A stretch of DNA of 64,000 bases. Source: Paragyromitra xinjiangensis (taxonomy: Eukaryota > Ascomycota > Pezizomycetes > Pezizales > Discinaceae). The notes beneath the pieces are model-generated. The model made no database searches. It had not been told where the DNA came from and worked only from the letters and a program-made list of their open reading frames with translations. Where the stretch lies: positions 124,001 to 188,000 of the forward strand of contig JBCAMK010000006.1 of NCBI GenBank assembly GCA_038503065.1. Direction: 5' to 3'. The position numbers were made by a program, and so were the translations under genes. Numbering within the stretch: position 1 is the first letter of the stretch; each line of letters opens with the position of its first letter. This document shows, one piece after another, positions 12,181 to 24,330 of this stretch.

Positions 12181-12188
12181 TATTTATA
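12181..12188 (-). promoter_or_regulatory. TATA box of the PLC-like gene
   Basis: TATAAATA reads on the minus strand about 103 bp upstream of the ATG at 12078, a normal position for a fungal core promoter. Confidence 0.5.
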
Positions 12189-12199
12189 ATAACTCGCCT

Positions 12200-15100
12200 C
12201 CTCTAGTTGACGTTGGACTCCCCGGAATACTTCCACGGCTCCACGCCAGGAGTTACATTACGGTAAAGCCTTCGTGCATACTGAGCTGAATATCTCAGCT
12301 GTCTTAGCGGGTAAGACTCTCAGAACCATCCACACCTCGGTATCCAGGTGTGAATGATTCTAGTACAACACAAGGATAAGGTAGCCCGTTTAAGCGCAAT
12401 ATACCCAAATTTCAAAAAAAAGTAGCTATCCTAAACATAGACCATACACCTAGCAGGTAGGGCATGGGCTACCGGAGAATCCCCTCGATTCAAAGCATTG
12501 GAAAACATAGTATTCTAGCGAGACGAATTGATAACACTTCCAACCAAGTGACTTCGTATACAGACCTCTCAGGCAACAGGTATCCCTCTACTACGGCAAA
12601 AGCCGTACTAACTATGATACACCTCTCAAACCTACTACTATAGCAGTTGAATACTCTCCTCTTACAACATAACACCTTCCCCGTATCCACATTGTTAAAC
12701 GACCACATACACCTCCCTAGACCGCTGGAGCACCTGAATTAGACACATCAATCAGCTCCTTCGTGATAAGCCTAGAAAGCCACTAAGGGCCAACACAAAC
12801 CTCCCTGTAGCTACCAACAAGCCCGGTACACTTTCTCAACGCAGGAAACCCAATTGAGACCGCTATATCCCAAGTTTCTAATCCTCTAGATCACCTCTTT
12901 GTACAGCAAGATGCATACCCAAATTGCCTCTCCTCCGCGTACATATCCTGTATCCATAACCGCCTTTGTCCCGCCTCTATCAGGGTTGCCAGCCACAGAA
13001 CCCATCCCCCCCCGTAATACTACAAAACCATATAGACCCATTATCGCTTAGACGCACCAGAAATACGGTCTAGACCCACCCCACCCCCACCAAAACCCTT
13101 TCTATCAAGCTATCCGCACCAACCTCAACCTAATCCAGCCCGCTTAACTATCCCAACCTCGCTTGAACACCAATAACGGTAAGCTAACTAATCACAGCTG
13201 ATAAGCCATCCCCTCACATTCCCCCCGTTTATCCTGCCGACAATTCCTACCCCGTGGGACATGCGTATGGTACTCAGGGTAAATATAGCTAAATAGTTTT
13301 GTTGGTGGCGGTTTCGTGTAAAAGATACTTACGTATTTGGTGCTTTCGAGGCCTGCGTTTTCAGCTGGTTTATGGCTGCTGAGATCTACTTAACAGTTGT
13401 CTTGAGTAACGTGGTGTGTGATGAACTGGACTGGTCTGGATATGGGGATTTATGGGGATTTGCATGATAGATATTGATTTTCTATTCAGTTCTTTTCTGT
13501 TGGTGCTTGGTTTGATGTAGTGGGTGTACGACGTATGGGTTTAATCGCGTTTTAGTAGAGATATCATCATAGCCTATCACTCGGCAGACAAAAAGTGGCG
13601 TTTTGGAAAACCAGGTGGCAGGGCTATATTCGTGTAGATTGCAACAAGAAGTTTCCACATCGTGCTGTGGACATGTTCCATAACCGCCACATATCTTATT
13701 CCGGATACGACCAGGTCTCTTATCCGTACCCGTTACAGAACCCCCACATGATGCGCTGCACACGGTGAACTACCTGCAGCCCAGTTGAAGTATCGACCCC
13801 AGGTCTCAAGGGCTTTCAGCTGAGATTTACACTATCAATGCTTCTTAAACGCCCGAGTTTCCAGCCTTAGATTGCTTTTTCAATTGATGCAGAGTACAGA
13901 AAGACCGAGCGCATACGTGTATAGCTTAGCGTTATTCCAACTCTGGATTCTGTAACATCAAACCGCTTGTTTCCGTAATGTATCAGTTGGCAGGATGGAA
14001 ATCTCAGCTGAACAGACCCGCTTCTTCACTCGACATAGCTGCGGGTATTTTGTCTTGAAAAGTGGCTTGAGCTAGCCTATAAATTATCTGGCTCGTGAGT
14101 ACTAGCGCTTGGGCTATACTAAAGAGGGTTTAGATTAATCAGGACAACTGAGCCGGTAGTAATTAAGGCTGAGCTACGCAGCACCTGACAGGTCCGCATA
14201 TGACCGCGAGACATGTCTCAGCTCTTGTTCCATATCTGGGACTAGTAAGCGATGATGCAGCTCGCTTACGCAGGTGATCAACTCCGCAGCAACGCAACGT
14301 GTTGCGACCGCACATGCTGTTGAGGTCTTGGCATGTGGGGCTAGCTGCAAGAAGTTTAATCTAACCTCGCTGAACGTCAACTGAGACAAAGTTCAGCCCT
14401 GACCGGCGATCCCGAGGTTGTCCCTGCCATGCGTTGTTCTGGAAATGTCGCTTAGGGCTGGCCATGCTATTACTAAGGCTAAATATAACTGTTGCGGACG
14501 TTGGGTTCGGTAATGCTAACTAGTGGAACCTTTTTATTCAGCTTTGCATGGCTCGGCTGAAAGTTTCGGTAATAGATTGCGGTTCTCAACACATTTACTT
14601 GGTCGCCAGCTTAGTCGCCACTCGGCTCGATTCTAGAGATTCTCTCCTAGCTTCGCTTACGAATACTCCTGTCCAAACACTTGGAAGATAATTGTCAAAG
14701 CGCTAGCGAGATTTATCATCAAATGTCACTCGTTGCATCCTGATACACTTAGTGTCACGTGCACTCTGACAACCAACTTTTGGCTCACTACCAGCCAAAG
14801 AATAAAGTCTGTTCGGTTCGGTACAAAGCAACAACCTTTATTGAATAGAATCTCGCTATGGCCATAAAAATTAATAAAATAAAATAAGAGAACTCCATAC
14901 CATTACAGCGAGCATATCCATGCGAATCAGGAGGCAAAGGAATTGAAGGGGTTCGTTGTTCTTGATTTTCTCGCTAGTACTACTCTACCCAGATAACTCC
15001 TATTGTGTTGTGAACTGGTTCATCATAGAACATACTGTTTGCTATATTTCGATCTTTCAATATCCGGGGTAGGGTGTGTGCTCAGAGCAGATCGCAGACC

Positions 15101-15537
15101 CATCTACCATAACTAGTATGAGTTTTGGACTAGACTAACTCTCCATCCCCTGATGAATCTCAGAAGAAGGTTGGATTGAGTTGTAACTTCTCAGCGGGAG
15201 TAAGTCACAATTACTATCAATGCATTGCACGATTTTTTGCGGAGTAGATTTCTTTATTGACTATGAGATACTCAAGAATAATCAACAAAATGGCACCAGC
15301 CTTGTTCCACACCCGACAAGATTTTCTCATAAAAATAACCCGTAATCATAAACCTAATAACCTAACCAGTCCCCCTAAAATCCCAAATCCCCCCCGAATA
15401 CCAAAGCCCCCGAATACCAAGCACCTCCTGGATACCAAATCGCTGATCTGGATAAACACGGTCTGTCTACTTAGGAGCAGCCTCAACAGAGAAAGTGACT
15501 AATACTCATTAGCATCAAATCAATCTCACACTAGGGA
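12200..15537. other. Gene-free stretch, 3.3 kb
   Basis: No gene is supported. It has C-rich low-complexity sequence at about 13000-13090 and many short unsupported frames. It separates the PLC-like gene from the small beta-sandwich gene. Confidence 0.4.
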
Positions 15538-16011
15538 TCAAGTCTCACCCTTCAATGGATGCCCTTCAGTAGAATATGGCGAAACCGAAAGCATAAGCCA
15601 GTGCGCCTCGCTCGAAGTAACCTTTGCGCTGTTCGAGCCGCTGTACGGGCAGGTGATATCGAAGCGGATAGTTCTAGCCAATCCGTCATCGCCAACTAGG
15701 GCAGTGTAGGTGACCCATCCAGCGGAACCATAGAAACCTGCGCACCCTATTAGCATCCCCGATATTCCAGGTCAAATAGATAGTTAGTGCTCCTTACCGA
15801 ATTTGTCCTTGATCTTGAGCTCGTGGGTGGTGAAACCGGGCTTGATGGTCTGGGGTGGTTCACCGACCCAGCTGCCTTCGGATTGGCCATATCCCGCACG
15901 GTTGAGGGGAACGGAGAGCTGGTTGTGGATAGTGAAGTAGGAGGAGAAGTCGGCGGAAGGGGTGTTGTCGTCTTCGGTTTGGACGGGGGGGTTCTGGGTG
16001 GCGTCAGACAT
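15538..16011 (-). CDS. Small leaderless beta-sandwich protein, crystal-protein/aegerolysin-like, 137 aa
   Basis: Two exons: 16011-15798 and 15737-15538. The intron at 15797-15738 (60 nt) has a GTAAGG donor, GCTAAT branch site and GCGCAG acceptor, phase 1 on both sides, and joins the frames exactly. The start is an ATG in good context. The body reads as short beta strands with the pattern GSWVGEPPQTIKPG, then SAGWVTYT, then CPYSGSN near the end. From memory this order (G-x-W...PP-x-TI-x-PG, glycine-rich WVTY, PYSGSN) fits small insecticidal crystal proteins of the ET79/13.6-kDa type and the related aegerolysin fold, which bind membrane lipids. The family assignment is tentative. There is no signal peptide, as usual for those families. 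The gene stands alone between gene-free stretches. Confidence 0.75.
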
Positions 16012-16152
16012 TTTGAGGTTTGGAAGTTTGTTTGAGTGTGTTGTTAAAGAAGATTGTTGTTGAAGAAGATTGCTGTTGTGAAGATTGTTGTGGATGCTGT
16101 GAGTGTGAAGAAGTGGATGGTTTTTTGTTGCGATGAGGGGGGAAGGTTGAGG

Positions 16153-16159
16153 TTTTATA
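16153..16159 (-). promoter_or_regulatory. TATA box of the beta-sandwich gene
   Basis: TATAAAA on the minus strand, about 145 bp upstream of the ATG at 16011; a T/G-rich (pyrimidine-rich on the coding strand) leader lies between. Confidence 0.45.
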
Positions 16160-16320
16160 GATGATGGAGGTCGGTGTTTGTTAGCACTTGCTATTTCCGA
16201 ACCCGAACTCCCGTGATTGAGCTGGCCCTGGCTTGTCGCATTGAGTGGGGCGTTCTTTCCGTATGACAGCGGTTCTACGTAAAACTATCCTATAACGCAT
16301 ACAAAGGAGTATGAACGACA

Positions 16321-16730
16321 AGGGTATTCAGCTACACTGTGCACCTTCACCTCGACCTCAGCTGTTCCAACTCTACCCCTCATATCTTACCGCCGTATGG
16401 AGGTTGCATCTAGCAGGGTTTGCCGAATGTTCAAGCTACAACATATCAACTAGGATTCTTGATTCCATGAAGCTCTTTTGGTATTGTGGCTTCAGGACAG
16501 ACGTGGCCGAGAGTATTCAACTAACTATGCAAGCTCTTAACCGAAACTTCAGCCCCAGATCTACCCTTCAAACACTAGGTGTTACGCATCTAACAAGTAT
16601 CTTAACGCCGTGTACGGAACAGAGAGTAAGGTTGAATCTAGTAGTATTTGCCGAATATCGTTCCAGTCAGGATACATACCAAATTGGGACTCTCGATGCC
16701 GTGATATCGTGGCTTTAGACAAACGTGAAG
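16321..16730. repeat. Diverged tandem duplication, about 190-200 bp unit
   Basis: agggtattca at 16321 recurs as agagtattcaa at 16510. Later matches include the gtatggagg...tctagcagggtttgccgaat block near 16395 against the gtacggaac...tctagtagtatttgccgaat block near 16612. The copies are heavily diverged. A 135-codon frame runs across both, but it is not convincing as a gene. Confidence 0.55.
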
Positions 16731-17684
16731 TATCAGCTGTATTGCTAAGGTTTACGTACACACGCGGGAGAATTCGATATGGTATGTATGTTAGTTCACG
16801 TTCTAGGCCTGATTCTCATCGTTGGATAAAAAAACCGCGCAGTTCTTCAGCTGAACAATTCTCTTTTAATTCTGCGGCAGTAGAAATCTAATAGAAGTCC
16901 CAGCTTGAAGGTAGGTCGTGGCTTGTGCGGGGCCGCAAATATACCCCACTACGATCCTAAGTGGATCTATCTGCAAAGACTGATTGAGGTTTCTTCCTAT
17001 TGGCGAAACTACTACTAACCCAATCTGTACGTGGGGGCTATCCAAATAATTCTGGATTAGCGCTTGGCGGCTGAAGCGTGGCGTAAACCCCGCAGCAGCA
17101 TGGCCCCACTATGCCTGCAGGGTTCAGGAACGCCACTTTTCGTTTCTGGAAACGGAGATTGGAGTTACTACGTACGCGCGTCGCACGGGGGATCACGATG
17201 TTTCTGATGAAGAACGTCGATGCGTAGGCGCGCACGACGTGGATATCAGCTGTAGTCGCAATAATTGCAGGCTGAATGGCATGATTTCTAATGAGTTTTG
17301 ATAACTGTTCCGTAGTGTCCTCGCGTGAAGAGATTGTGTAGGCGATGGGTATTAGCTGAAAACAAACCTCGGATCGAAAAATGACGGGGTTTACTATCAT
17401 GGCTTGTATATTCGGTTGTATGTAGGAGATTCGGTTAACTTCCTAGTATACGAACAATCGATCTCTAGGTTTCAAGGGTCGACTCTTCCGCATCAATTTG
17501 TAATCCATGTAAGGGAGTATTTGTGGTGGTTCAGTAAAGTCAATAGCGAATCCAATTAGCCTGGAAGTACCATGTATCGAAGCACTGCTTTTGGTCAAAA
17601 GGGTGGTAGTAGCGTATGTTTCTATCTATCATCCTCTCATGTAGGGATCGGGGAATCCTATCTGCGTTGGCTGGAACTTAGCTT
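16731..17684. other. Gene-free stretch with one unsupported 120-codon frame
   Basis: A minus-strand ATG frame at 17400-17038 encodes 120 residues with no known motif or splice context. I would not call it a gene without expression evidence. Nothing else is recognised. Confidence 0.3.
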
Positions 17685-17822
17685 TATCCCATAATCCGGT
17701 AGAAAATGCTAACCCTCCAAAGTGGCGGTGGCTCAGCGCATAGCTAATTGAAAAATAGCCAATGAAGGGTAAGTGAATATTGGCCCCCACCAGGGGGGTC
17801 GGCTTTACCGGATTATAGGATA
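17685..17822. mobile_element. 138-bp MITE-like element with 17-bp inverted repeats
   Basis: The left end tatcccataatccggta (17685-17701) and the right end taccggattataggata (17806-17822) are inverted repeats, 16 of 17 bases. The interior does not code. A target-site duplication is not clear, so it may instead be a long hairpin. Confidence 0.6.
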
Positions 17823-18445
17823 CCAAACTAGAGTTCATATTCTCGCCTTTACTCAGGTATCTTGGAGTGTAAAGTGGTTTCTATCATCATCCGTAGCATT
17901 AGATGTCTAAATTCCGTCTAGAATCAACAACACGCCTGCTAGTAAAATTGTGATATTTTCTTGTGCCAAGGGTATCAGCAGCTAGAGTTGAGTTTAAATT
18001 GGTTGTGTAATAATATTTTTAAGGGCTTTGTTCGTACAATTACTTATTTATCTAGTATAGAACTAGTGGGGGGTGAAAACGGAGTGGAGAGATTCGTGGA
18101 AGTGATCATCAACGGTTTTCGAACCTGCTTTAATGTTTCTCCCAGCTCGATGGCCCATCTACCTAGTCTTTCCATATGATCTCCAGACAAATTTTCTCCA
18201 GAAAAGTGTTTCCCGAGAGTTCGGGGGCTCTTGTAGGAGGACAGAGTTTAGAACGAGAAGGGAAAGAGCCAAACGAAGTCCAGAAAACATCTCAAATTTA
18301 AGGCAATTTCATTCTGGTTACCAGCCCAAGCATTGCCATCGCAAAGAGACCGAAATACCAGTCCACTAAATACAAAAAAAAGTCCATAAAGACAGAATCA
18401 AAAATAGTCAACCACCCAAAAACTCAAACACACCCCTCTGATCCC
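17823..18445. other. Gene-free stretch downstream of the subtilase
   Basis: No gene is supported. It probably includes the 3' untranslated region of the subtilase gene, transcribed leftward. Confidence 0.35.
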
Positions 18446-19733
18446 CTATTTCCCACCCCCGTTAAACAGGAACAAATTCGGCGTATCCGGACTCCCAATA
18501 TTCTTAACCACGTTCTTAACCGCCAACTTCCTCAACCTTATACAAACCTGCTTCGGAGTCTTCAGCCCCTCCAGCCTCATAAGATACGCTGCAACCCCCG
18601 TGACATGCGGACAAGCCATAGAAGTCCCCGTAGCCACAGTAGTATCGGTATCATGATCAATCCCACACGATAGGATCTTATGACCCGGGGCAAATATCTC
18701 AAGCCGAGACCCATAGTTACTAGATTTGTACCGATTATATTCACTATCAACTGAACCAACAGTGAAAGCGCTGTCAGCAGAGGCAGGTGACATGTGTGCT
18801 GCGTCCTTATTGTCGTTACCGGCGGCAACAATGCAGGTTATTCCGGCGGTGACAGCAGCGTTGATGGCTTGGTTGAAGGCTCGATTGAAGGGACCCCTCA
18901 AGCTCATATTAACGACTAACAAATCAGCATCGCGATGAGTGTTAGTGAGGTGGAAACATACTACTATTATGAGGCCCCTTTTCAGGCGTATTCGGGTTTG
19001 TAACTTGCTGCACAACCCACTGAAGCGCAGAAATAATCCGCGAGGTAGGACTCCCGGTATTCCCCTGATCGTCACCAAACACCTTAACCGCTACAACCTC
19101 GGCCTTTTTCGCGACACCATGCTTCGTACCTGCAATGGTACCGCTGACGTGAGTCCCGTGTCCGTGGGTATCAGTATCCTGAGAGTTTGGAACAAGATTA
19201 ATCCCCCATTTAGCTCTACCACCGAAATCCTCGTGCGTGGTACGGATGCCGGTGTCAATAACGTAGGCGGTTATCCCCTCGCCCCCTGACTCATCGGGGG
19301 TGTATTGGGATTGAGCGGTGAAGTCACCGGGTGGGTGGGAGATTGCCGTGAGGCCCCAGAGTTGGTTTTCATTCGCAGCCTAGCTAGGTTAGCTAGTATA
19401 GGGTATTCGCGGGTGGGTACTTACGAATATGTCGCTAATACCCCCAGGGTAAACATAGGTATCGCGTTCGACGAAGTCGACATCTGGACGAGCGTTGATC
19501 TCGTCGATGGTGCGTTTGTTGAATACGCCGGCGAAGCCTTTCACGCCGCCGAAGTTGAAGGTGAGGTCGAATGGGTTGGTGGGTGTGGTATTGTCGTCGG
19601 GGCTTCGGATTGTAGTATCGACGTCGGAAGCCCAACGTGGGATTTCTTTGAATTCGCCCTTAGAAATGTCCTTGTTGACGATGATGATGTAAGGCGCGGT
19701 AGCGTAATAGTCGGTAGCGTCAGAGGAGGACAT
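18446..19733 (-). CDS. Subtilisin-like serine protease (S8, proteinase K type), 398 aa
   Basis: Exons are 19733-19425, 19379-18962 and 18915-18446. The introns are 45 nt (GTAAGT...AGCTAAC...CTAG) and 46 nt (GTATGT...CACTAAC...TTAG), with phases 0 and 1 that join correctly. Residues about 12-100 form an inhibitor I9-type propeptide. The catalytic residues are all present: Asp145 in YVIDTGI, His177 in HGHGTHVSG, the oxyanion Asn276 in AAGND and Ser341 in GTSMACPH. Proteinase K-like enzymes hydrolyse peptide bonds broadly and are normally secreted, but the start MSSSDATDYYATAPYIIIV lacks a signal peptide, so an intracellular role or a missed upstream exon is possible. Its length fits the family. 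Function confident; location uncertain. Confidence 0.93.
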
Positions 19734-19940
19734 TGTGGGTTAAGGGTGGATAGGATAAGAGGGTAGAATAGATTAGGTGTTTGAAGAGTTGTACGGTATT
19801 GGAGTCGTTTGAAAGCTGTTGATGATGATCCTGAGCCGGGGCCTTTGTTATTTATGTATGTTTAAAGCTTTGTAAAGCCATCGCAGTAGCTGAGAAATCT
19901 AGGGAGTAGCCCGCCACAGCCCTAGGCCAACGTTGGTGCT

Positions 19941-19980
19941 TAGACGGTACCAAGTGGTGGTAGACAGTACCAAGTGGTGG
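19941..19980. repeat. 20-bp tandem repeat, two copies
   Basis: tagacggtaccaagtggtgg is followed directly by the same 20 bp with one change (g to a). Confidence 0.85.
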
Positions 19981-22869
19981 TGGATGCTCTCCCGCAGTGC
20001 GCGGGAAAGTCTAGCCATGGTTGGACAGATACATTCAACCTCACGACGGATGCAACGGAAAATTCCGGGGTATACCCCAACTTGTCCATTGATGTGGTGT
20101 GCAATAACTAGACAGTTGGGAAAGCCAAATATTGGTGAACCTTTTTCAGCTCCGTACGGTACGTAGAGAGGAACATAGTAAGGTTTTGGGACTACACCAG
20201 CGGTTCCTGAAACTATTATGGTATTTTCCCACTGCAAAAGCTGGAATGGACTTTGGAATAGTCTTACTCCTACAATTATCTATCGATGCTACGACATAAA
20301 GTTTTAGATTTACTAGAATACTATAGATGGTTATAAGTTAGGAAATAAAAATTTGGATTTACATTGAGGGGTACTGATGTCAACCTAGTTCTCCGGCGAT
20401 TTTACTTATGTCCCAACACCCGAAACTAGCTAACTATACCGACAACCAATGTCGACTAACAGGAATGACATACCAACGAGTACTCCAGCTAACTACCAGC
20501 TCACAAGTAGAAACGCCCCGCTCATGTGCCCAGCGCTATTAACAGAAAACCCTTACCCAAGCCAACAATTCTAAATAATCAAACAATCTAGAACTAGGAA
20601 TAGACCTAGCTCAGGCCTCTAAAACATCACTGGACATTATTTGGGTCGCCATTCTGAGAATCCCGATACCCTCGCAAGAACCGTCGTTCAGCTGGGTTCA
20701 AACAAATTATCAAAGATAGAATCAGCGGTGGATCCCGGAGGAATATCTATCTTTACCATACCACACATGATCCAATTCCAGTTGTACGGCCTCACTTATC
20801 GATTCCCCTATCATTATTCGGATCGAGAAGCTAAAACCGAATCCCACAAGCTCAGAAAAACTCTAGACTAACTAAAAACCTCCTCAATTATAGGAATAAT
20901 AATGCACATGTGTTGGGATGATACAGAGTGTAAGCAAGCTGAACTTGTTAAGCCATTGGCCTAGAATATCAACCTCACAGCATGGAATAGAGCTGTGTTT
21001 GTGACATCCAGAGAGTATCTAGAGAGCTGAAAAGGCTCGGATAGATGCGTTGGGAACGCCTCTTGTAGTTGGAGTCTACAACGGAAATGGCCGGAGAAGG
21101 CGCTTAGATTGATCAGGTGGAGTTTATTCTTAGCTTCTAGCACGTTGCGACAGATGTAGTGTTTTAGGGTGTTGGTTTAACTGTAGAATTCGAATTCTTG
21201 GGGGCTAGTTCTAACAAAACGAAATTTCCTAAGTGAAACTTACCATCGATACAATGTTCGACATCGAAATGGGCTAGGAAATGATTCAGTGAACGCTGTC
21301 AGAAACCAAACCGAATCAAGCTTGGTGTTTCTGTGTCTCACCAAGCCACTTCAAAGTCTAGTTCTCGACAGGGACCAAACCCCTGTAACCAACCGTTACA
21401 CAGTACCACCAACCCCGATCTAGATAGCCCAAACCACCTTATAGGGCTGACCAAGAGATCCAGCAGGCGAGTCGTGCCGCGTGCCATATCTTCAGCCCTC
21501 CACGTTCATCCATATCCGGCTAGACATACCTCCATGGATCAGGAACCTCAATCGAGATCTCAGGCGGTAAACGAGGGCTCAGCCGAAACCCCTACCACGT
21601 TAAGGTTCTTACGTCTTGGTGCATTTTTCCCCACGACGAATTAAATACGCCACAAATTATAATTAGACGGAAACCCCACATGACCGTACGGAGATCGCCG
21701 AGGACTGCATATGGTGAATGGGGTTTCCTATTGACGTGCAGCTCCACTATAGTTTTTATGGTATGGGAATGATATTTTTTTCCCAAGCTGTATACTGGCA
21801 TGTTGGATTAAGCTCGGCTGAGATGAAACGTTCTCACTACTTATTCCAGCGCACCGCATACGGCTAGTTGATGCGGTAGGCCGTTGCATTATTACTATGC
21901 GCGCCAACAACGGTAACCAATCAGATCTTCCTATCCCAGTAACGGGATTGGTTGCTTCTACTGCGTTACTATCTCACCTTACCCAAAGCAACCGGCGACA
22001 TCAACGCCAGCAGACGCCACATTACCCCCACCACAGCACGATAGGATAATTGAAGCTTCCTCTAAGAGGCTTGCCCAGCCCCACTTTCCCCACTGGTGGC
22101 TAAGATAAGCGGGGCTGTCGTGTTTCACGCGCGTTCAGCTCTGGGCTAACTACTTTTTCCCAGAAGCACAGCGAGGCGGTGGATGTGAGGTGAAGATATC
22201 GTGGTGACGCTATTGGACTGTTATGTAGTATGGGTAAAACTCCCAGAGCATAACATTTAACTCGGCAAATTGAAGAGATGGCACATTAGTAGGATTCGAC
22301 GGCAGAATTACTGCCAGCGTCACAATGGTGGTAGGTAGACTGCTGCATTACTGATGGTGGAATCACTACATCCAACTCTTGAAACCGTAGTTTAGTGCTC
22401 ATAAACACATACCGTGCTCAACTGGTTCGCATTGGCGGCCGCTAGTTTCGTACTATCCAGCTCTATTACAGCTGGCTATTCACAACTGTTCGCTTTTATG
22501 AAGTGTTGGCGGATGGGTTCATAGTGGATTACTCGCTGGGGTTTTGAAGCGGGTTATTGGTGCTAGGATGTGAGAAAGAGATGTATAACAGGTATATTAG
22601 GGACCCCGTGGTTCGCGGTATCTGTGAGTGGGAGGTTGATGGTAATGTGTGATTATTGAAGTGATTGCAAATAAAGTACATGGGGTATGGAACGCACTGG
22701 GTTTATAGCTTCTTAGAAAAATAATACGAAACTACTGTTTACTCGAGACCATGGGCTGCTATCTTGGGAATAAAGCAAATTGTCTTATTTGCTACTAACT
22801 ATCTAGAACCGAACAAACGATATTCGCACGATCCCATCGACTAAATTCCATATCTCCCACTAAACTTGA
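19981..22869. other. Gene-free stretch, 2.9 kb
   Basis: No gene, RNA or clear repeat is recognised. It lies between the two serine protease genes. Confidence 0.4.
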
Positions 22870-24247
22870 CTACTCCACACGCAACTCCTCCCCCACCTCA
22901 TCCCCCTTCCTCCACACCTCCAACTCCCCAATATCAAACCCCTCCCGCACCCCCATCTCCTCCACCTCCTCCTTCGACAACTTCAACCTCCTCACCAACC
23001 CCCTATACCCCTCCTCACAATTCCTAAACCTCAACGACTCAATCCCCAACTCCCTCCCCCCATCCCACCTCGTCAAACAAACCTTCTCACACGGCCTCCT
23101 CAACAACGCACTCGTCTTCAAATGCGAACACAACCCGATCCCCACCTCCCTCCCCGGTCCCGGAATCGCAAACGGATCAATACACAAATACGTCTCCTCA
23201 ACACCCGACGGAGCCACAATCCACTCATTCTCTGCAAACGGCTTCTCGCACGGCCCCGGGAACGCCCTCACCGGAACGATCGTTACCTCCGTGGACGCGT
23301 CCGGACGGGGAAGGAACTTGAGACGATGGTACTCACCCCATTTCTTTGGCGCCGCGACAGGGATGCTGACGAAGCAGCGGTGTTTGTAGTGGAGCGAGAT
23401 TCTATGGAATTGGTGGTCGATCCATCCAACAAGACGTTTCATCACGAATGCGTTGAGGCGGATAGCGGAGTTGATAGTTAGTTCCGCTAGCTTATTGAAC
23501 CGAACGCTTCGCGTGTTAGACCGTGGGGGGTAGTAGTAGGGTTTAGGGAGGGGGGATTACTGTATACCGACTACAGTCCAAAACCCTTTATACCAGATAA
23601 AAACCGGGGAGCCGCTCTGGCCTTTAGATGTTTGTACGAGATAGCGTAGGGTGTTTTCGTCAACGGATTGGATCTGTCCACCACTTCCCCAGAGCTGATG
23701 GGGGTCTGAGAATATTTGCTCGAGCGTGTCGCCGCGGTATCCGAATACGCTTAGGTCTGCGGTTAAGAGTTCTCGATCGAGGAGCATGGCGTCGAAGCCG
23801 AAGCCGAAGCTCTCGGGTTTCTGGAACCACGGGGAGGTGAGTTGTTCCGAGGGGAGGACGATGATGCCGTAGTCGTCGTTAAGGGTGTGAGTACCTGCTT
23901 CATACTCGCGTGGAACGTGGAGATGGCTCGGGTCGGTGATGGTGATGGGTTGCTGTCCTGGGAAGGAGATGGTGATGTTGGTGACGAAGCTGGGGGGTTT
24001 GTGGACGTAGAGACAGTGTGCTGCGGTGAGGATTATGTGTTTGTTTGAGCCGGGGATGTTGATGAGGAAGCCGGTTCCGACAATGACTAGATGGTGGGTT
24101 AGCTGGTGGGTTTGTAGGGGGATGGGGGAAGGGACCGTCGGTGGGGATTGAGGCGGAGAGGTGGCAGATCCATTTGTAGGGGAGGGTGTCGCATGGGTCG
24201 ACTCTGATGCGTTCTTCGGTTTGTTTGCGGGGGCGTTTGGATGTCAT
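22870..24247 (-). CDS. V8-like (S1) serine protease with C-terminal extension, 415 aa
   Basis: Exons are 24247-24136, 24086-23568 and 23486-22870. The introns are 49 nt (weak GTCCCT donor, AGCTAAC, CTAG) and 81 nt (GTATAC donor, TCTAAC, CTAG); phases agree (1 and 1). A trypsin/glutamyl-endopeptidase fold is shown by GTGFLI and LTAAHC with His61, NDDYGIIVL with Asp109 and GQSGSP with Ser195, so the triad is complete. The domain ends near residue 225 with an NSAIRLN helix. A further 190 or so residues, rich in charged residues near the end, match no family I know. There is no signal peptide or cleavable prodomain; the start MTSKRPRKQ is basic. Bacterial relatives are secreted, so a leaderless fungal version is notable. 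Protease call confident; target unknown. Confidence 0.9.
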
Positions 24248-24323
24248 GGTGGAAGGTGGGTATTGCGAGTTGGTAATTGAATTTGTGGGCTCAAAGGGAA
24301 TGTGTCGTGAATCACTACTGGTG

Positions 24324-24330
24324 TATATAT
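24324..24330 (-). promoter_or_regulatory. TATA-like box of the V8-like protease gene
   Basis: ATATATA reads on the minus strand about 77-83 bp upstream of the ATG at 24247. Confidence 0.4.

Noticed and set aside
13482..13763. 93-codon Cys-rich minus-strand frame
   Set aside because: No signal peptide, regular Cys spacing, splice support or promoter was seen.
17038..17400. 120-codon minus-strand ATG frame
   Set aside because: Length alone is weak evidence; there is no motif and the neighbourhood is non-coding.
19305..19766. 153-codon plus-strand frame opposite the subtilase propeptide
   Set aside because: It is a shadow of the I9 propeptide exon on the minus strand.
22870..24247. Long plus-strand frames opposite the V8-like protease
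   Set aside because: They are shadows; the minus-strand frames carry the full catalytic triad and matching introns.
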